Assembly (NCBI GenBank): GCA_003978375.1
Contig: QNZW01000203.1
Location: 1 to 21,178, forward strand
Direction: 5' to 3'
DNA: 21,178 bases
Source of the DNA: Sulfurovum sp.
GTDB taxonomy: Bacteria; Campylobacterota; Campylobacteria; Campylobacterales; Sulfurovaceae
This document shows positions 8,283 through 17,707 of the stretch, in pieces. The position numbers and the translations under genes are program-made. The notes below the pieces were generated by a model that saw nothing but the letters and a program-made list of their open reading frames with translations, ran no database searches and was not told where the DNA came from. Position 1 is the stretch's first letter, and every line of letters begins with the position of its first letter.

Positions 8283-10616
8283 TTACCTCAATGTTGCTCC
8301 ACACTTACTTTCAAGTGTGCGCATAATTGTATTCATAACCGTTTCAATATCACTCTCTTCAAGTGTTTTTTCTATAGATTGAATGAAAAAACGTATACTT
8401 AGTGACTTTTTATCTCCTAACGTTTCATCTTCATAAATATCTACAGGATAACTATCTCTTAACATAGATAATTCTATAGTATTTAATACTTTTGCAACTT
8501 CATAATACGATAAGGATTTATCTACAACAACGGATAAATCTTTATAGACTCCTTGAAATTTGGAGATAGGTGCAGCATAAATATGTTTAGGTAAAAGTGC
8601 ATCAAAATCGATTTCTGCAATAAAAGTAACAGGAATACCATACTCTTCTTGTACACTAGGATGTAGCTTAGATATAAATCCACATACTTCTCCTTTTACC
8701 AGTATATTTGCAGACTGATAGGGATGCAATAACCCATTTTCATAAGTACAAGGCTCCAATTCAAATGCCCCAATGACTGCACCTACTTTTTGTGTAAACG
8801 TTGCAAAATCAATATTTTGTGGCTTACCTGCATTGCGTACATTTTCCCCTTCACTTTGTCCAGAAAATACGAAAGAAATAACTTCTTTTTGTTCCCTCTT
8901 TGTTCCAAAAACAGCCCCTATCTCAAAAAGAGAAATAGACTTTTTAGTATAATTCACATTACGCTTTACCGCATGAAGCAAATTAATCAAAATAGTCGAT
9001 CTTAGCGTATTGAGTTCTTCTGCTATTGGATTAGCAAGATCTAATGCCTCTTTGGTAACAGCAAAACCATATTTTTCCAATAGGCTTCTGTCTGCAAATA
9101 CATAAGAGACATTTTGGTAATACCCTGCACCCACTGCACGATTTTTAAATGCCTTTTTTATTGTATATCTATCACTTGTTTCGTTCAAACGAGGTTTCTC
9201 TCTAAATACAAGGGGTTTTGCTTCTATATTGTTTATACCTATAATACGTACAATCTCTTCTGCTATATCTTGAATATGTTTAATGTCATGTCTAAAAAGA
9301 GGGATGGTCACAGCCATCACATTTTCATCCATTTTAGAGATAGTAAATCCAAGTTTTTGTAAAATACTTGCGACCTTAGAACGATCTACATCCATACCGA
9401 TAATAGATGAAATCTCTTTGGTATCTACAACGATAGTTTCATTTTCTCTTTCAACGTGCACATTAAGTGAGCCTTCATAACAAGAGATATCTGAATATCT
9501 ATCCATAAGCATAGCAAACATTGAAAGTCCAAATGCCAAATCGGGACTAGAACCACGTGATGTCTTATAGTATAAATCATCTGTCTTAAATGACATCAAA
9601 GCAATTGATTCTACAAGTATATCAGGGTTGATATAACTGGCTTCAATTAAGAGTTCTTTACTCTTATCATTTGGCATACTCTCCTTATTTTGATTCACGC
9701 CTACAATCGAACGTATCTTTCCATTTGATACTATCTCTACCACCCCTTTGACTCTAGTGGTAGGTTCTACTACGACTTTATGCTTAGCATTACGGAATAC
9801 ACTGCTATCATATACACGCAATATGACACCTGTAGCATGAGTAGCATACGCAATAATTCCATCCAATTTATTTGCTGTCTCTACTCCTACCATAGCTAAC
9901 CGTAAATCAATAAGAAAACTATTCTCTATCGTATCAATGGTTGCTAACTTATAACATAAATCTGCATCCATAATACCTTTGGTATGAAGCTCTGCCTCTC
10001 TTGCAATACCTTGTTTCATCTTCTCTTTTTGTTTATACTCAAAAGGTTTTATTTCTAATTCAAGTGCGGCAGACAAATCTCTAGCCACACCGTATATCGA
10101 TAAACAGTCACCACGGTTGGCTGTAAGTTCAAGCTCTATAATCGTATCAGCTACACAGGCATAGGAGCTAAGTTCGCGTCCTACTTCAAGTGTACCTATA
10201 CTCTCATCTAGTAGCATAATACCTTTACCCATCTGAGGTAATCCTAGCTCAGAAGATGCACACACCATCCCTTCAGATTCTACCCCTCTAAGTTTGGCAT
10301 GTTTAATTTCAAAATCACCTGGCAGTACTGCACCAATAGTTGCCACTGCTACATAAGTAGCATCTACAACATTTGCTGCACCACATACTATTTGTCTTGT
10401 ACCACTTCCTACATCTATCTGACATATATTGAGTTTATCTGCATCAGGATGTTTTTCAACAGAGAGTATTTTACCTATGACTACTTTTTGAGGTATGGTT
10501 ATCTCTTCAATACTGTCTACTTCAAGCCCAATTCTATTGAAAGTCTTATAGAGCTCTTCATTAGAAACCGCCCCAAGGTCTATAAATTCATTTAACCAAG
10601 ATCTTGTAATTATCAT
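8283..10616 (-). CDS. pheT: Phenylalanyl-tRNA synthetase beta subunit
   Basis: The 777-residue beta chain pairs with PheS to form the alpha2-beta2 enzyme charging tRNA-Phe. Domains in order: an N-terminal [14 protein letters not shown] segment; an EMAP-like tRNA-binding domain (about 42-150, [19 protein letters not shown]); a B3/B4 editing region (about 210-370); a B5 domain (about 395-470); the catalytic-like core; and the C-terminal anticodon-binding FDX-ACB domain (about 685-777, starting near [15 protein letters not shown]). It starts in an ATGA overlap with the end of pheS, the usual coupling for this pair. The B3/B4 stretch around 290-340 ([16 protein letters not shown]) looks diverged from the enterobacterial form. 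Confidence 0.95.
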   Translation of the reverse strand: MIITRSWLNEFIDLGAVSNEELYKTFNRIGLEVDSIEEITIPQKVVIGKILSVEKHPDADKLNICQIDVGSGTRQIVCGAANVVDATYVAVATIGAVLPGDFEIKHAKLRGVESEGMVCASSELGLPQMGKGIMLLDESIGTLEVGRELSSYACVADTIIELELTANRGDCLSIYGVARDLSAALELEIKPFEYKQKEKMKQGIAREAELHTKGIMDADLCYKLATIDTIENSFLIDLRLAMVGVETANKLDGIIAYATHATGVILRVYDSSVFRNAKHKVVVEPTTRVKGVVEIVSNGKIRSIVGVNQNKESMPNDKSKELLIEASYINPDILVESIALMSFKTDDLYYKTSRGSSPDLAFGLSMFAMLMDRYSDISCYEGSLNVHVERENETIVVDTKEISSIIGMDVDRSKVASILQKLGFTISKMDENVMAVTIPLFRHDIKHIQDIAEEIVRIIGINNIEAKPLVFREKPRLNETSDRYTIKKAFKNRAVGAGYYQNVSYVFADRSLLEKYGFAVTKEALDLANPIAEELNTLRSTILINLLHAVKRNVNYTKKSISLFEIGAVFGTKREQKEVISFVFSGQSEGENVRNAGKPQNIDFATFTQKVGAVIGAFELEPCTYENGLLHPYQSANILVKGEVCGFISKLHPSVQEEYGIPVTFIAEIDFDALLPKHIYAAPISKFQGVYKDLSVVVDKSLSYYEVAKVLNTIELSMLRDSYPVDIYEDETLGDKKSLSIRFFIQSIEKTLEESDIETVMNTIMRTLESKCGATLR

Positions 10617-11605
10617 CTAAACTGCTCCAATAATCTTATATCTCCCTCAAATAGACTTCTAAGGTCTGGTATTTTATGCATTAACATAGCAAAACGCTCC
10701 ACACCTAAACCAAAGGCATATCCACTCACATCTTCATAGCCTACTGCCTTAAAGACATTAGGATCAACTATCCCACAGCCAAGTACTTCTAGCCAACCCG
10801 TATGTGAACAGATACGACACCCTTGTGCTTTACAAAAAATACAGCTAATATCTACTTCTGCTGAAGGTTCAGTAAAAGGGAAAAAAGAAGGTCTAAAACG
10901 AACCTCAACATCGCCAAACATATACTGTAAAAAATCCGTCAAAATAGACTTCAAGTTAGCAAAACTCACTTTACCCTTCTCATCGACCACAAGACCTTCT
11001 ACTTGGTGAAACATCGGTGTATGCGTCACATCAAAATCACGTCTAAATACAGTCCCTGGTGCTATCATACGTATAGGAGGTTTTGTCTCAAGCATAGTAC
11101 GTATTTGTACAGGAGAGGTATGTGTACGAAGCAGTCCACCATCTTTAAAATAAAACGTATCTTGCATATCTCGTGCAGGATGATACTTGGGCAAATTCAA
11201 GGCTTCAAAGTTATGAAAATCATCTTCCACCATAGGACCAGACTCTACTGCAAAGTTTAATGCCACAAAATAATCAATAATTTTATCCATTGTTTCCATC
11301 ACTGGATGCAATGCCCCTTTTTGTGCCAAAGTACCATAAAGTGAAACATCTATTGCTTCAGATTTTAATACCTTTTCTATCTCTTGAGATTTCAAGGCTT
11401 CATACCGTGCATCAAAACTTCTCTGTAAAGCAGCCTTGTTTTTGTTAAGCCCCTCTGCAAATGCTTTTTTTTCTGGTCCAGGAATATCTTTCATCTTCGC
11501 AAATTGTGCAGCCAAAACACCTTTTTTGCCAAAAAGCTCTACACGTACTTTTTCTAATATTTCAAGACTATCTGCTTGAATAATCTTTTCTTCTAATGTT
11601 TTCAT
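10613..11605 (-). CDS. pheS: Phenylalanyl-tRNA synthetase alpha subunit
   Basis: The catalytic alpha chain: an N-terminal coiled coil (residues 1-85), then the class II core with motif 2 ([21 protein letters not shown], from about 180) and motif 3 ([18 protein letters not shown], 299-316). Four cysteines in CIFC-x4-CRIC (255, 258, 263, 266) form a zinc-ribbon-like knuckle before [10 protein letters not shown] chose the ATG at 11605 (330 aa) over one seven codons upstream: it has GGAG four bases away, and the resulting N-terminus MKTLEEKI matches the family start. It is first gene of pheS-pheT-ispH-aroA. No convincing -10 box was found for it; a TACGCT about 40 bases upstream is only a weak candidate. 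Confidence 0.95.
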   Translation of the reverse strand: MKTLEEKIIQADSLEILEKVRVELFGKKGVLAAQFAKMKDIPGPEKKAFAEGLNKNKAALQRSFDARYEALKSQEIEKVLKSEAIDVSLYGTLAQKGALHPVMETMDKIIDYFVALNFAVESGPMVEDDFHNFEALNLPKYHPARDMQDTFYFKDGGLLRTHTSPVQIRTMLETKPPIRMIAPGTVFRRDFDVTHTPMFHQVEGLVVDEKGKVSFANLKSILTDFLQYMFGDVEVRFRPSFFPFTEPSAEVDISCIFCKAQGCRICSHTGWLEVLGCGIVDPNVFKAVGYEDVSGYAFGLGVERFAMLMHKIPDLRSLFEGDIRLLEQFR

Positions 11606-11790
11606 AAAACTCCATCTGCAAAACATCTAAAAAGTAAAACTTTTTAGCGTACATTAAAACTAAGTTTACTTCCAAAGTAGGTTGATAATAAGTACATCTC
11701 ACAAGAACGCTTACTCTAGTAGTTGATGTGATTTTATCTAAATGTTACTAATAGGGTGTTTGCATCCATTAAAGTTCACATGAAATATGC

Positions 11791-11796
11791 TATACT
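11791..11796 (+). promoter_or_regulatory. Extended -10 promoter box for the sulfatase-family gene
   Basis: ATATGCTATACTGACC contains TATACT with a TG one base before it. The TTG start at 11831 lies 35 bases downstream, with AGGGA at 11815-11819 as ribosome site. The same TATGCTATACTG string occurs before the DsbA-like gene at 19980-19991. The other bases between 11606 and 11790 show no RNA gene or repeat that I can recognise. Confidence 0.6.
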
Positions 11797-11830
11797 GACC
11801 CTCACAATTCATTTAGGGAAATAGATCACA

Positions 11831-14326
11831 TTGTCTAAAAAATATTTTTTTCATCTTTTATGGGTACTTCCCCTCTATTGGTATCTTCATATGCTATATG
11901 GCTACACCTCTATTTCAGATTTAGAAATCACACTTTCAACAAAAAACAATACCTTTGTAGCACTTTCAAAACTTTATATTGATTCGGGTGATGGTTTTAA
12001 TGAAGAGGAATCCATAGAAAATGCCTATCATCAACAAAATAATAACTTTTCAATACTTTTTCATTTAGATACATATAAACATATCAAAAGAATTCGTTTT
12101 GATTTGCCAGATGTTTCCAATGAATTCATTATAAAAGAGGTTAAAATTGATCAAAAACCTATCAATCTAGATCTTTTATTTAAACAAAAAAAAATAAAAA
12201 TGTCCGATATCACTCTTTCCAAAATCAATCACGTCTATCATTTACATACGACAAAAAATGACCCTTATATCATTCTTATTCCAAACCTTAGAAAATTACT
12301 TAAAGGTGACCCAAACAAAACCATCATATTAATCATACTTTCTATACTTTTAGCTATTCTATTATTTTCAAAATTTAATCTATTTCAAGCAACAAAACAA
12401 AAAATAAATACCTTTGTGTCCCCTATTTTTATCAAAAATTTTATTTATACCCTACTTATATATTTTGTCATAAGTATTTTTTTAACCAAAACGTTTGTAA
12501 CACTTTTTAGTATTTTTTATTACAAACATCCCCTATCATTCGCTAATAGTATATTTACCTATGTGACTGATCTTTTCATTGCTTTGATACTTGGAAGTAT
12601 TGTTTTTTTATCTTTTTATCTACTCTCAAAACTAAACAATAAAAACCTTCTATCAGAATTAGTACAAATAATATTTTATATCATTCTTTTTCTTGTTTCT
12701 CTACTGCTTTTATTATTTTCTTTTTATTATTTGCTCAGTGGTTATATATACATGGAATGGGGTGCTTTTCTTGAACCTGCACATATTCATGCCTTTAAAC
12801 ATCACAGTGGCAATGATGAAATCATTGCTTTTATTTTCAATATAAAAACATATATTTTCATAGGTATAACCATAGCTTTATTCTATCTTTCTCATCGTCT
12901 GTTGCCTTATGTATATGCCAATAAAAAATCGTTTTTTATGCTCTCTTTTTTTATGATGTTTCTATCTCTGTTTTATTTTAAATTCAAATCTTCTTTTCAA
13001 AAAAATCCTATCACACATTCTCCTATTGTTATGCTAACAAAAGACAAAATAGAAAAAACATCCCAAATAAATAAAACACTTACTCAAAATATATCTATAC
13101 AAAATTTTACCCCTATTGAAAAACAAAAAAATATACCCAAAAAATATACCCCATATCATGGCATTGCAAAAGAGATGAATCTCATTATTTACATAATGGA
13201 ATCAACTAGGAAAAAAAGTCTTTCTCTTTATGGCTACAAACGAAAGACGATGCCCTTTTTAGAACAAATGTCCAAACATGCTTTGGTATTTCATCATGCT
13301 ACAGTAAACCAACCAAGAAGCATGAAAACTATGGGTTCATTGATGCTAGGTACATACCCTGACCCTAGAACTGGTGGCATCACATGGAAATATCATACCT
13401 TATATAAAAAATATCATAATCACTTAAAAAATAATACTTTATTTGGTAGGCTTTCAAAACACCAATATAAATTCTATTTTGGTACCATGCAGAAAGATTT
13501 TGGAGGAGAAGGGTTTAAATCATTTATGCAAGATATAGGAGGAGAAGCTATCACATTAGAAGATCCTCAAACATTGTATAAACATAACCGTAAACATAGA
13601 GAATTTTTAGATGAACGTATTTTAACAGATAATTTTCTACAATGGACTGCAACTCAAAACAATAAATTTGCTGCTATCTTATGGACAAAATCTGCACATA
13701 TTCCCTACAACTCACCCATTCATACCTTTAAGGGCAACACCATAAAAGATAAATATGATAACTGTCTTGTCAATATTGACAATGCTTTAAAAAATCTTGT
13801 AGAAGGCTTAAAAAAACAACATAAATTAGACAATACACTAATCCTTATCCTTGGAGATCATGGTGAAGCACTGAATGAAAAAATGGACTTTGGTCATGGT
13901 AATTATCTTTATGAATACTCTATCAAAATTCCTTGTCTTATTTACAATAAAAAAGTTTTAAACCATGTTGATATGTATCAAAGGTTCCAGCCAAAAGATC
14001 TTAGTGCCACACTATTTTATATGTTAGGTATTGATACCAACATGAACCAATCTATTAATATTTTTTCAAAAACACCCAAAGATAAAATATACATGTCCAA
14101 TATTTATCAAGATTTCAAATTAGGATTGCTTTTTGATCAATTTAAATTTGTTTACAGACCAGAATACAATATTAGCTATCTTTTTGATCTCAACAAAGAC
14201 CCTGATGAAAATCTCAATATTATCAATCAATTATCAAATAAAGAGATAAAAAGATTAAAGCACGAAACACTTCAATGGTACAAGTACCAAATTGATTATT
14301 TAAATCATCACATCTATAATCCCTAA
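11831..14326 (+). CDS. Membrane-anchored sulfatase/alkaline-phosphatase-superfamily protein
   Basis: An 831-residue protein. It has an N-terminal membrane segment (about 5-25), a soluble extracytoplasmic-looking part (about 28-160), then five to six membrane helices (about 163-180, 203-230, 243-265, 275-303, 338-356, 368-385). A sulfatase-type catalytic domain follows (about 448-740). Metal ligands visible: Glu457 in IYIMES, Asp676-His677 in LILGDHGEA, and His689 in GHGNYLYE, with His623 in SAHIPY. Ser497 in QPRSMKT stands where sulfatases have formylglycine-Cys and LtaS has its Thr, judged by the 13-residue distance to the following YP. So phospho-/alkyl-phosphate transfer or hydrolysis at the outer face of the inner membrane is more likely than sulfate hydrolysis. 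The start is TTG with an in-frame stop just upstream. It sits between pheS and HIT and looks A/T-richer than its neighbours. Confidence 0.78.
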   Translation: MSKKYFFHLLWVLPLYWYLHMLYGYTSISDLEITLSTKNNTFVALSKLYIDSGDGFNEEESIENAYHQQNNNFSILFHLDTYKHIKRIRFDLPDVSNEFIIKEVKIDQKPINLDLLFKQKKIKMSDITLSKINHVYHLHTTKNDPYIILIPNLRKLLKGDPNKTIILIILSILLAILLFSKFNLFQATKQKINTFVSPIFIKNFIYTLLIYFVISIFLTKTFVTLFSIFYYKHPLSFANSIFTYVTDLFIALILGSIVFLSFYLLSKLNNKNLLSELVQIIFYIILFLVSLLLLLFSFYYLLSGYIYMEWGAFLEPAHIHAFKHHSGNDEIIAFIFNIKTYIFIGITIALFYLSHRLLPYVYANKKSFFMLSFFMMFLSLFYFKFKSSFQKNPITHSPIVMLTKDKIEKTSQINKTLTQNISIQNFTPIEKQKNIPKKYTPYHGIAKEMNLIIYIMESTRKKSLSLYGYKRKTMPFLEQMSKHALVFHHATVNQPRSMKTMGSLMLGTYPDPRTGGITWKYHTLYKKYHNHLKNNTLFGRLSKHQYKFYFGTMQKDFGGEGFKSFMQDIGGEAITLEDPQTLYKHNRKHREFLDERILTDNFLQWTATQNNKFAAILWTKSAHIPYNSPIHTFKGNTIKDKYDNCLVNIDNALKNLVEGLKKQHKLDNTLILILGDHGEALNEKMDFGHGNYLYEYSIKIPCLIYNKKVLNHVDMYQRFQPKDLSATLFYMLGIDTNMNQSINIFSKTPKDKIYMSNIYQDFKLGLLFDQFKFVYRPEYNISYLFDLNKDPDENLNIINQLSNKEIKRLKHETLQWYKYQIDYLNHHIYNP

Positions 14327-14340
14327 AATATTTTCTATGC

Positions 14341-14346
14341 TATAAT
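14341..14346 (+). promoter_or_regulatory. Extended -10 promoter box for the HIT gene
   Basis: TCTATGCTATAATTGAG gives TATAAT with TG one base before it, 15 bases after the sulfatase stop and 34 bases before the HIT ATG. AAGGA at 14368-14372 is the ribosome site. HIT thus has its own promoter even though it follows the sulfatase gene closely. Confidence 0.65.
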
Positions 14347-14379
14347 TGAGTTATAAAATGAACAATTAAGGATTATAAA

Positions 14380-14733
14380 ATGTGCATATTTTGCAAAATT
14401 GTAAATAAAGAGATTCCTAATAATACTGTAGCAGAAAATGAAAATTTTCTAGCTTTTCACGACCTCTACCCTAAAGCACCTATTCATGTACTCATTATCC
14501 CCAAAGAGCATGTAGACTGTTTTCAAGATGTAAATCCAGAAACCATGGCTAAACTAACTACTTTTGCTCAAGAAGTAGCCACAAAACTTGGCGTTGACAA
14601 AACAGGCTATAGACTCATTACCAACAATGGAGAGGATGGAGGACAAGAGGTAGGTCATTTACATTTTCATATGTTAGGTGGCGGTAAATTAATTTGGGAT
14701 CATTCACACGAAGATGCCCATAAAAGCATATAA
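14380..14733 (+). CDS. HIT-family nucleotide hydrolase (HinT type)
   Basis: A 117-residue histidine-triad protein of full family length. It opens with the typical MCIFCKIVNKEIPNN, which includes the Cys-x2-Cys of the HinT/PKCI branch, and carries the triad motif HLHFHMLGG (about 93-101) with an upstream PIHVLIIPKEHV. HinT proteins hydrolyse purine nucleoside phosphoramidates and acyl-adenylates such as lysyl-AMP. I recall a HIT gene directly divergent from pheS in C. jejuni; here it keeps that orientation but is separated from pheS by the sulfatase gene. Its stop lies 10 bases before the Met codon I chose for the next gene. Confidence 0.93.
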   Translation: MCIFCKIVNKEIPNNTVAENENFLAFHDLYPKAPIHVLIIPKEHVDCFQDVNPETMAKLTTFAQEVATKLGVDKTGYRLITNNGEDGGQEVGHLHFHMLGGGKLIWDHSHEDAHKSI

Positions 14734-14743
14734 TAGTACCACA

Positions 14744-15793
14744 ATGTTATTCAATTATTTATATAAAAAATTATTCATTTTATTTGTTTTTTTTACAACA
14801 CTCATTTGTGCAGATTTTCCTTCTCTTGGTATCACTAACAATATAAACCAGTGGGCAAATAAACAACATAAAGTAAGTAAAAAACATGAAGATTTACATA
14901 CACTAGAGTCCAATAGTATAAACAAAGCCAAAGCATGGTTAGATCATTTGTCTATCGATTTAGCACATATGTCAAACACGGGTAATGATGATAAAAAACG
15001 TCTTTCAGAAGTACTAGGTGCGTATTGGATGCTTTATAGGTATGGATCAGAAACAGAAAAAAAAGCCATTAAGGTACGTGTTAAAGATTTTTACAATTAC
15101 ACATATAAAACACAATATCTCAATCTACTCACGCAAAAAGATGAACCTTTTAAAAAAAATTCTATGTCTTACTTGCGTATTATGTGGCTACTCAAAGAGA
15201 TGGACTTCGATATTTCTCATCTTATAAAAAAATTTCATACCTTAAAGCCTCGTATGGATGCACACTTTAGCCAAAGAGGTCCTTGGCAAAAAAGTATGTT
15301 TGCTAGATATTATGATATATTTGGTTTTGAAAAACCTCAAAGTATACAACATACAGAAAATATGACAGGACTTATTGGCAAAGAGCTTCCACTTAGCAAA
15401 TATAAGCGTTTACATGCCTATATGTTAACCCATCAAGTCTTTGTGGCTTTTGATTATGGTAATAAAAAAACGCAAACTAGATTTAACCCAAAAGAGTTAA
15501 ACTATCTACGTACCAAACTCCCTTTTATTGTCAAACACTATGATTCAAAAAAGAATTGGGATTTAGTCTCAGAACTACTCTTGTCTATGACCTATCTTGG
15601 TCTTACTGAAGATAAATATTTTCAAGCAGCCTACAAAGATCTTCTTTTGGCACAAAACAGTAATGGTTCATGGGGTAACTATGAACATTTACGAGCAAAA
15701 TATGGTGATAGCATAGAAACAAAATACTATCTTCATACCACAGGTGTTGCATTATCTGCAATAGAAGAAAAAGTCAATTGGCATAAAAAGTAG
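14744..15793 (+). CDS. Exported helical protein of unknown function with a terpenoid-cyclase-like C-terminal motif
   Basis: I do not recognise this gene. With the chosen start it has 349 residues and a clear signal peptide (MLFNYLYKKLFILFVFFTTLICA), suggesting export to the periplasm. An in-frame ATG ten codons upstream (14714) overlaps HIT and cannot be excluded; neither start has a strong ribosome site. The mature part is mostly predicted helix with basic and aromatic residues and no obvious metal or catalytic triad. Near the C-terminus, LLLAQNSNGSWGN (about 305-317) followed by YYLHTTGVALSAI resembles the repeat of alpha/alpha-toroid proteins (prenyltransferase/squalene cyclase fold). It may work with the sulfatase-family protein encoded upstream, but that rests on position only. 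Confidence 0.7.
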   Translation: MLFNYLYKKLFILFVFFTTLICADFPSLGITNNINQWANKQHKVSKKHEDLHTLESNSINKAKAWLDHLSIDLAHMSNTGNDDKKRLSEVLGAYWMLYRYGSETEKKAIKVRVKDFYNYTYKTQYLNLLTQKDEPFKKNSMSYLRIMWLLKEMDFDISHLIKKFHTLKPRMDAHFSQRGPWQKSMFARYYDIFGFEKPQSIQHTENMTGLIGKELPLSKYKRLHAYMLTHQVFVAFDYGNKKTQTRFNPKELNYLRTKLPFIVKHYDSKKNWDLVSELLLSMTYLGLTEDKYFQAAYKDLLLAQNSNGSWGNYEHLRAKYGDSIETKYYLHTTGVALSAIEEKVNWHKK

Positions 15794-15821
15794 GAGACTC
15801 ATGCTTATGCATCAATCTCCT
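15785..15821 (-). terminator. Hairpin with T-run between convergent genes, likely terminator of the ABC-F gene
   Basis: AGGAGA (15792-15797) pairs with TCTCCT (15816-15821), with an inner ATGC/GCAT stem (15801-15804 with 15809-15812) and loop TTAT. On the minus strand it is followed by ACTTTTTATG, a five-T run. It begins at the stop codon of the plus-strand gene and covers the stop of the ABC-F gene, so it may act on both, but only the minus strand has a T-run. Confidence 0.45.
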
Positions 15822-17643
15822 GTAACTTTAGCTCATACTTTGATACAATCTCCTCATCTATCTCAGAAGCGATCTCCAACTTCTCAAACAAAGCATCAAT
15901 CTCTTGTTGCACAAGTCCAACCTCTTTGGAGTACTCCATAATGGCATCATTGTCACCCTTGTTGGAAGCTTCTGTCAAAAGTTCATTTTTCGCAGCCATT
16001 TCTACTTCTAATTTTTCTATTTTTTCCTCACACTCTTTTATCTCTTTAGTATAAGGTTTACGTTCTTCATTACGCTCTTTTGTCACAGCTTTACGAAGTT
16101 TTTTACGCTCTTTGTAGTCCATTTTGGGTTTTTTCTTTTTAGGCTTGACATTGCCAACTTCTTCTTCCCAACCTATCTTTTCTAAGAAATCTGCATACGT
16201 GCCATCAAAATATTCTGCTCCTCCCTTATGGAAGATAATGAGTGCATCTGCAAGTCTATGCAACAGCATCTCCGAGTGTGTCACCATAATGAGTGAACCA
16301 TCAAAAGTATCTATGGCATCTGCCAGTGCATCAATAGACTGCATATCCAAGTGATTGGTAGGCTCATCGAGAAAAAGTAAGTTTGCTGGTGTAGCGATAA
16401 TCTTCCCTAACATTACACGGCTTCGTTCTCCCCCTGAAAGTACTTCTATTTTCTTGTCGCCAAGTTCACCAGAGAACATCATACGTCCTGCAATATTACG
16501 TGCTTGAGGAATACCTATCTCTTTAGACATAGAGGCTATTTCTTCTACTATAGTCACCTTAGTATTCAGTCTTTCGATATTCGTCTGACCAAAGTGTGCA
16601 AATACCGTAGAAGGATGAAACTCTATACTACCTTGTTGCTCTTGTAATTCTCCAGCGATATAGTTAAGTAAGGTAGATTTACCTTTACCATTTTTACCGA
16701 TAATTGCAATACGTTTGCCCTTCTCCATCGCAAAAGTAATATTTTGGAACAGTGGTTCATCTGGGTCATATCCAAAGCCTAGTTCATTGGCACGAAAAAG
16801 CACTTTTGCCGGGGTCTCTTTGTAGTTAAAGTTGAAAGAGAGGTTTGTATCAGTTGCCAAATCCTCCATCTCTCCCATCTTGTCTAGTTCTTTTTGCTTG
16901 GATTGTGCCAGTGCTGCTGTTGAGGCTCTAGCCTTATTACGTGCTACAAATTCTTCTAACTCTTTACGTTTTTTATCTTGGTTTGCTTTTGTTTTTTCAT
17001 AGGTTTCATCGGCAAGTTCCAATGTACCATAATATTTATAACTATCTCCACTTACTAAATGCAGTCCTTTACGCTGTACTCCCATCGTATGGGTGCTTAC
17101 AGAATCCATAAAATCTCTATCATGGGTAATGAGTATTACTTCACCATCAAACTCTTTTATAAATCCTCTTAGCCAACGCAAAGACAGAATGTCTAGGTAG
17201 TTTGTAGGCTCATCTAACAATAACATATTTGGTTCAGTAGCAAGTAGTTTTACAAGATTAATACGTATCTGATACCCACCAGAAAAACTAAGAGGATCTT
17301 TGTCTAAATCCTCTTCACTAAAGCCCAGTCCAAAAAGCAATTTTTCTATCTTATAAAAATTCCACTGTTCGTCTTCTGGTAGCACCAACGCACACTCTTC
17401 ACGTACTGTAGGCTCTGTAAACACAAGATGCTGTTTAAGCGTCCCTATACGATAATTTTTAGGAATACTAATAGATCCACTGTCATAGGACTCTTCTCCT
17501 AATATCATTTTAAAAAGTGTAGATTTACCTGACCCATTACGACCTACAAAACCTATTTTTTGTTGCGCTTGCATCTTGAAGTTTACATCATTAAAAAGTG
17601 TTTGTCCACCAAAGCTTTTAGAAAGATTTGTAAGTTGTATCAT
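15805..17643 (-). CDS. ABC-F family ATPase (Uup/EttA-like, ribosome-associated)
   Basis: A 612-residue protein with two ABC ATPase domains and no membrane segments, as in ABC-F translation factors. Domain 1: Walker A GRNGSGKST (34-42), signature SFSGGYQ (119-125), Walker B LLLDEPTN (141-148). An inter-domain linker with charged helices (about 210-280) is the segment that reaches the ribosome in this family. Domain 2: GKNGKGKST (316-324), LSGGERSR (402-409), LLFLDEPTN (422-430). The C-terminus (about 500-612) is a lysine-rich coiled coil, as in Uup. Both Walker B glutamates are present, so it should be an active ATPase. The gene appears to be transcribed alone, with a -10 box 31 bases upstream. 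Assignment to an ABC-F subgroup is not certain. Confidence 0.9.
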   Translation of the reverse strand: MIQLTNLSKSFGGQTLFNDVNFKMQAQQKIGFVGRNGSGKSTLFKMILGEESYDSGSISIPKNYRIGTLKQHLVFTEPTVREECALVLPEDEQWNFYKIEKLLFGLGFSEEDLDKDPLSFSGGYQIRINLVKLLATEPNMLLLDEPTNYLDILSLRWLRGFIKEFDGEVILITHDRDFMDSVSTHTMGVQRKGLHLVSGDSYKYYGTLELADETYEKTKANQDKKRKELEEFVARNKARASTAALAQSKQKELDKMGEMEDLATDTNLSFNFNYKETPAKVLFRANELGFGYDPDEPLFQNITFAMEKGKRIAIIGKNGKGKSTLLNYIAGELQEQQGSIEFHPSTVFAHFGQTNIERLNTKVTIVEEIASMSKEIGIPQARNIAGRMMFSGELGDKKIEVLSGGERSRVMLGKIIATPANLLFLDEPTNHLDMQSIDALADAIDTFDGSLIMVTHSEMLLHRLADALIIFHKGGAEYFDGTYADFLEKIGWEEEVGNVKPKKKKPKMDYKERKKLRKAVTKERNEERKPYTKEIKECEEKIEKLEVEMAAKNELLTEASNKGDNDAIMEYSKEVGLVQQEIDALFEKLEIASEIDEEIVSKYELKLQEIDA

Positions 17644-17664
17644 GCCGTTTCCATCTGCGTATAA

Positions 17665-17687
17665 TTTTTGGGAATTATACCCAAAAA
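17665..17687. repeat. Inverted repeat with the ABC-F -10 box in its loop
   Basis: TTTTTGGG (17665-17672) and CCCAAAAA (17680-17687) are perfect 8-bp arms around AATTATA. The loop on the minus strand carries the TATAAT box of the ABC-F promoter. It could be an operator, or a weak terminator for the outer-membrane protein gene that ends at 17708. With only three GC pairs the latter would be weak. Confidence 0.4.
17674..17679 (-). promoter_or_regulatory. -10 promoter box for the ABC-F gene
   Basis: On the minus strand it reads TTTGGGTATAATTCCC, with TATAAT about 31 bases before the ATG at 17643. Unlike the other promoters here it lacks the GC dinucleotide before the hexamer. Confidence 0.6.
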
Positions 17688-17707
17688 AAGTTATCTTTTA
17701 TACCGTT

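Noticed and set aside
11606..11830. Possible RNA gene or riboswitch in the longest intergenic gap
   Set aside because: No tRNA cloverleaf, no T-box-like or other leader structure and no strong hairpin with T-run were seen; only a promoter for the plus-strand gene is supported.
11831..14326. True sulfate-ester hydrolase (arylsulfatase)
   Set aside because: The C/S-x-P-x-R sulfatase signature is absent, and the multi-helix membrane anchor points to the phospho-transferase side of the superfamily.
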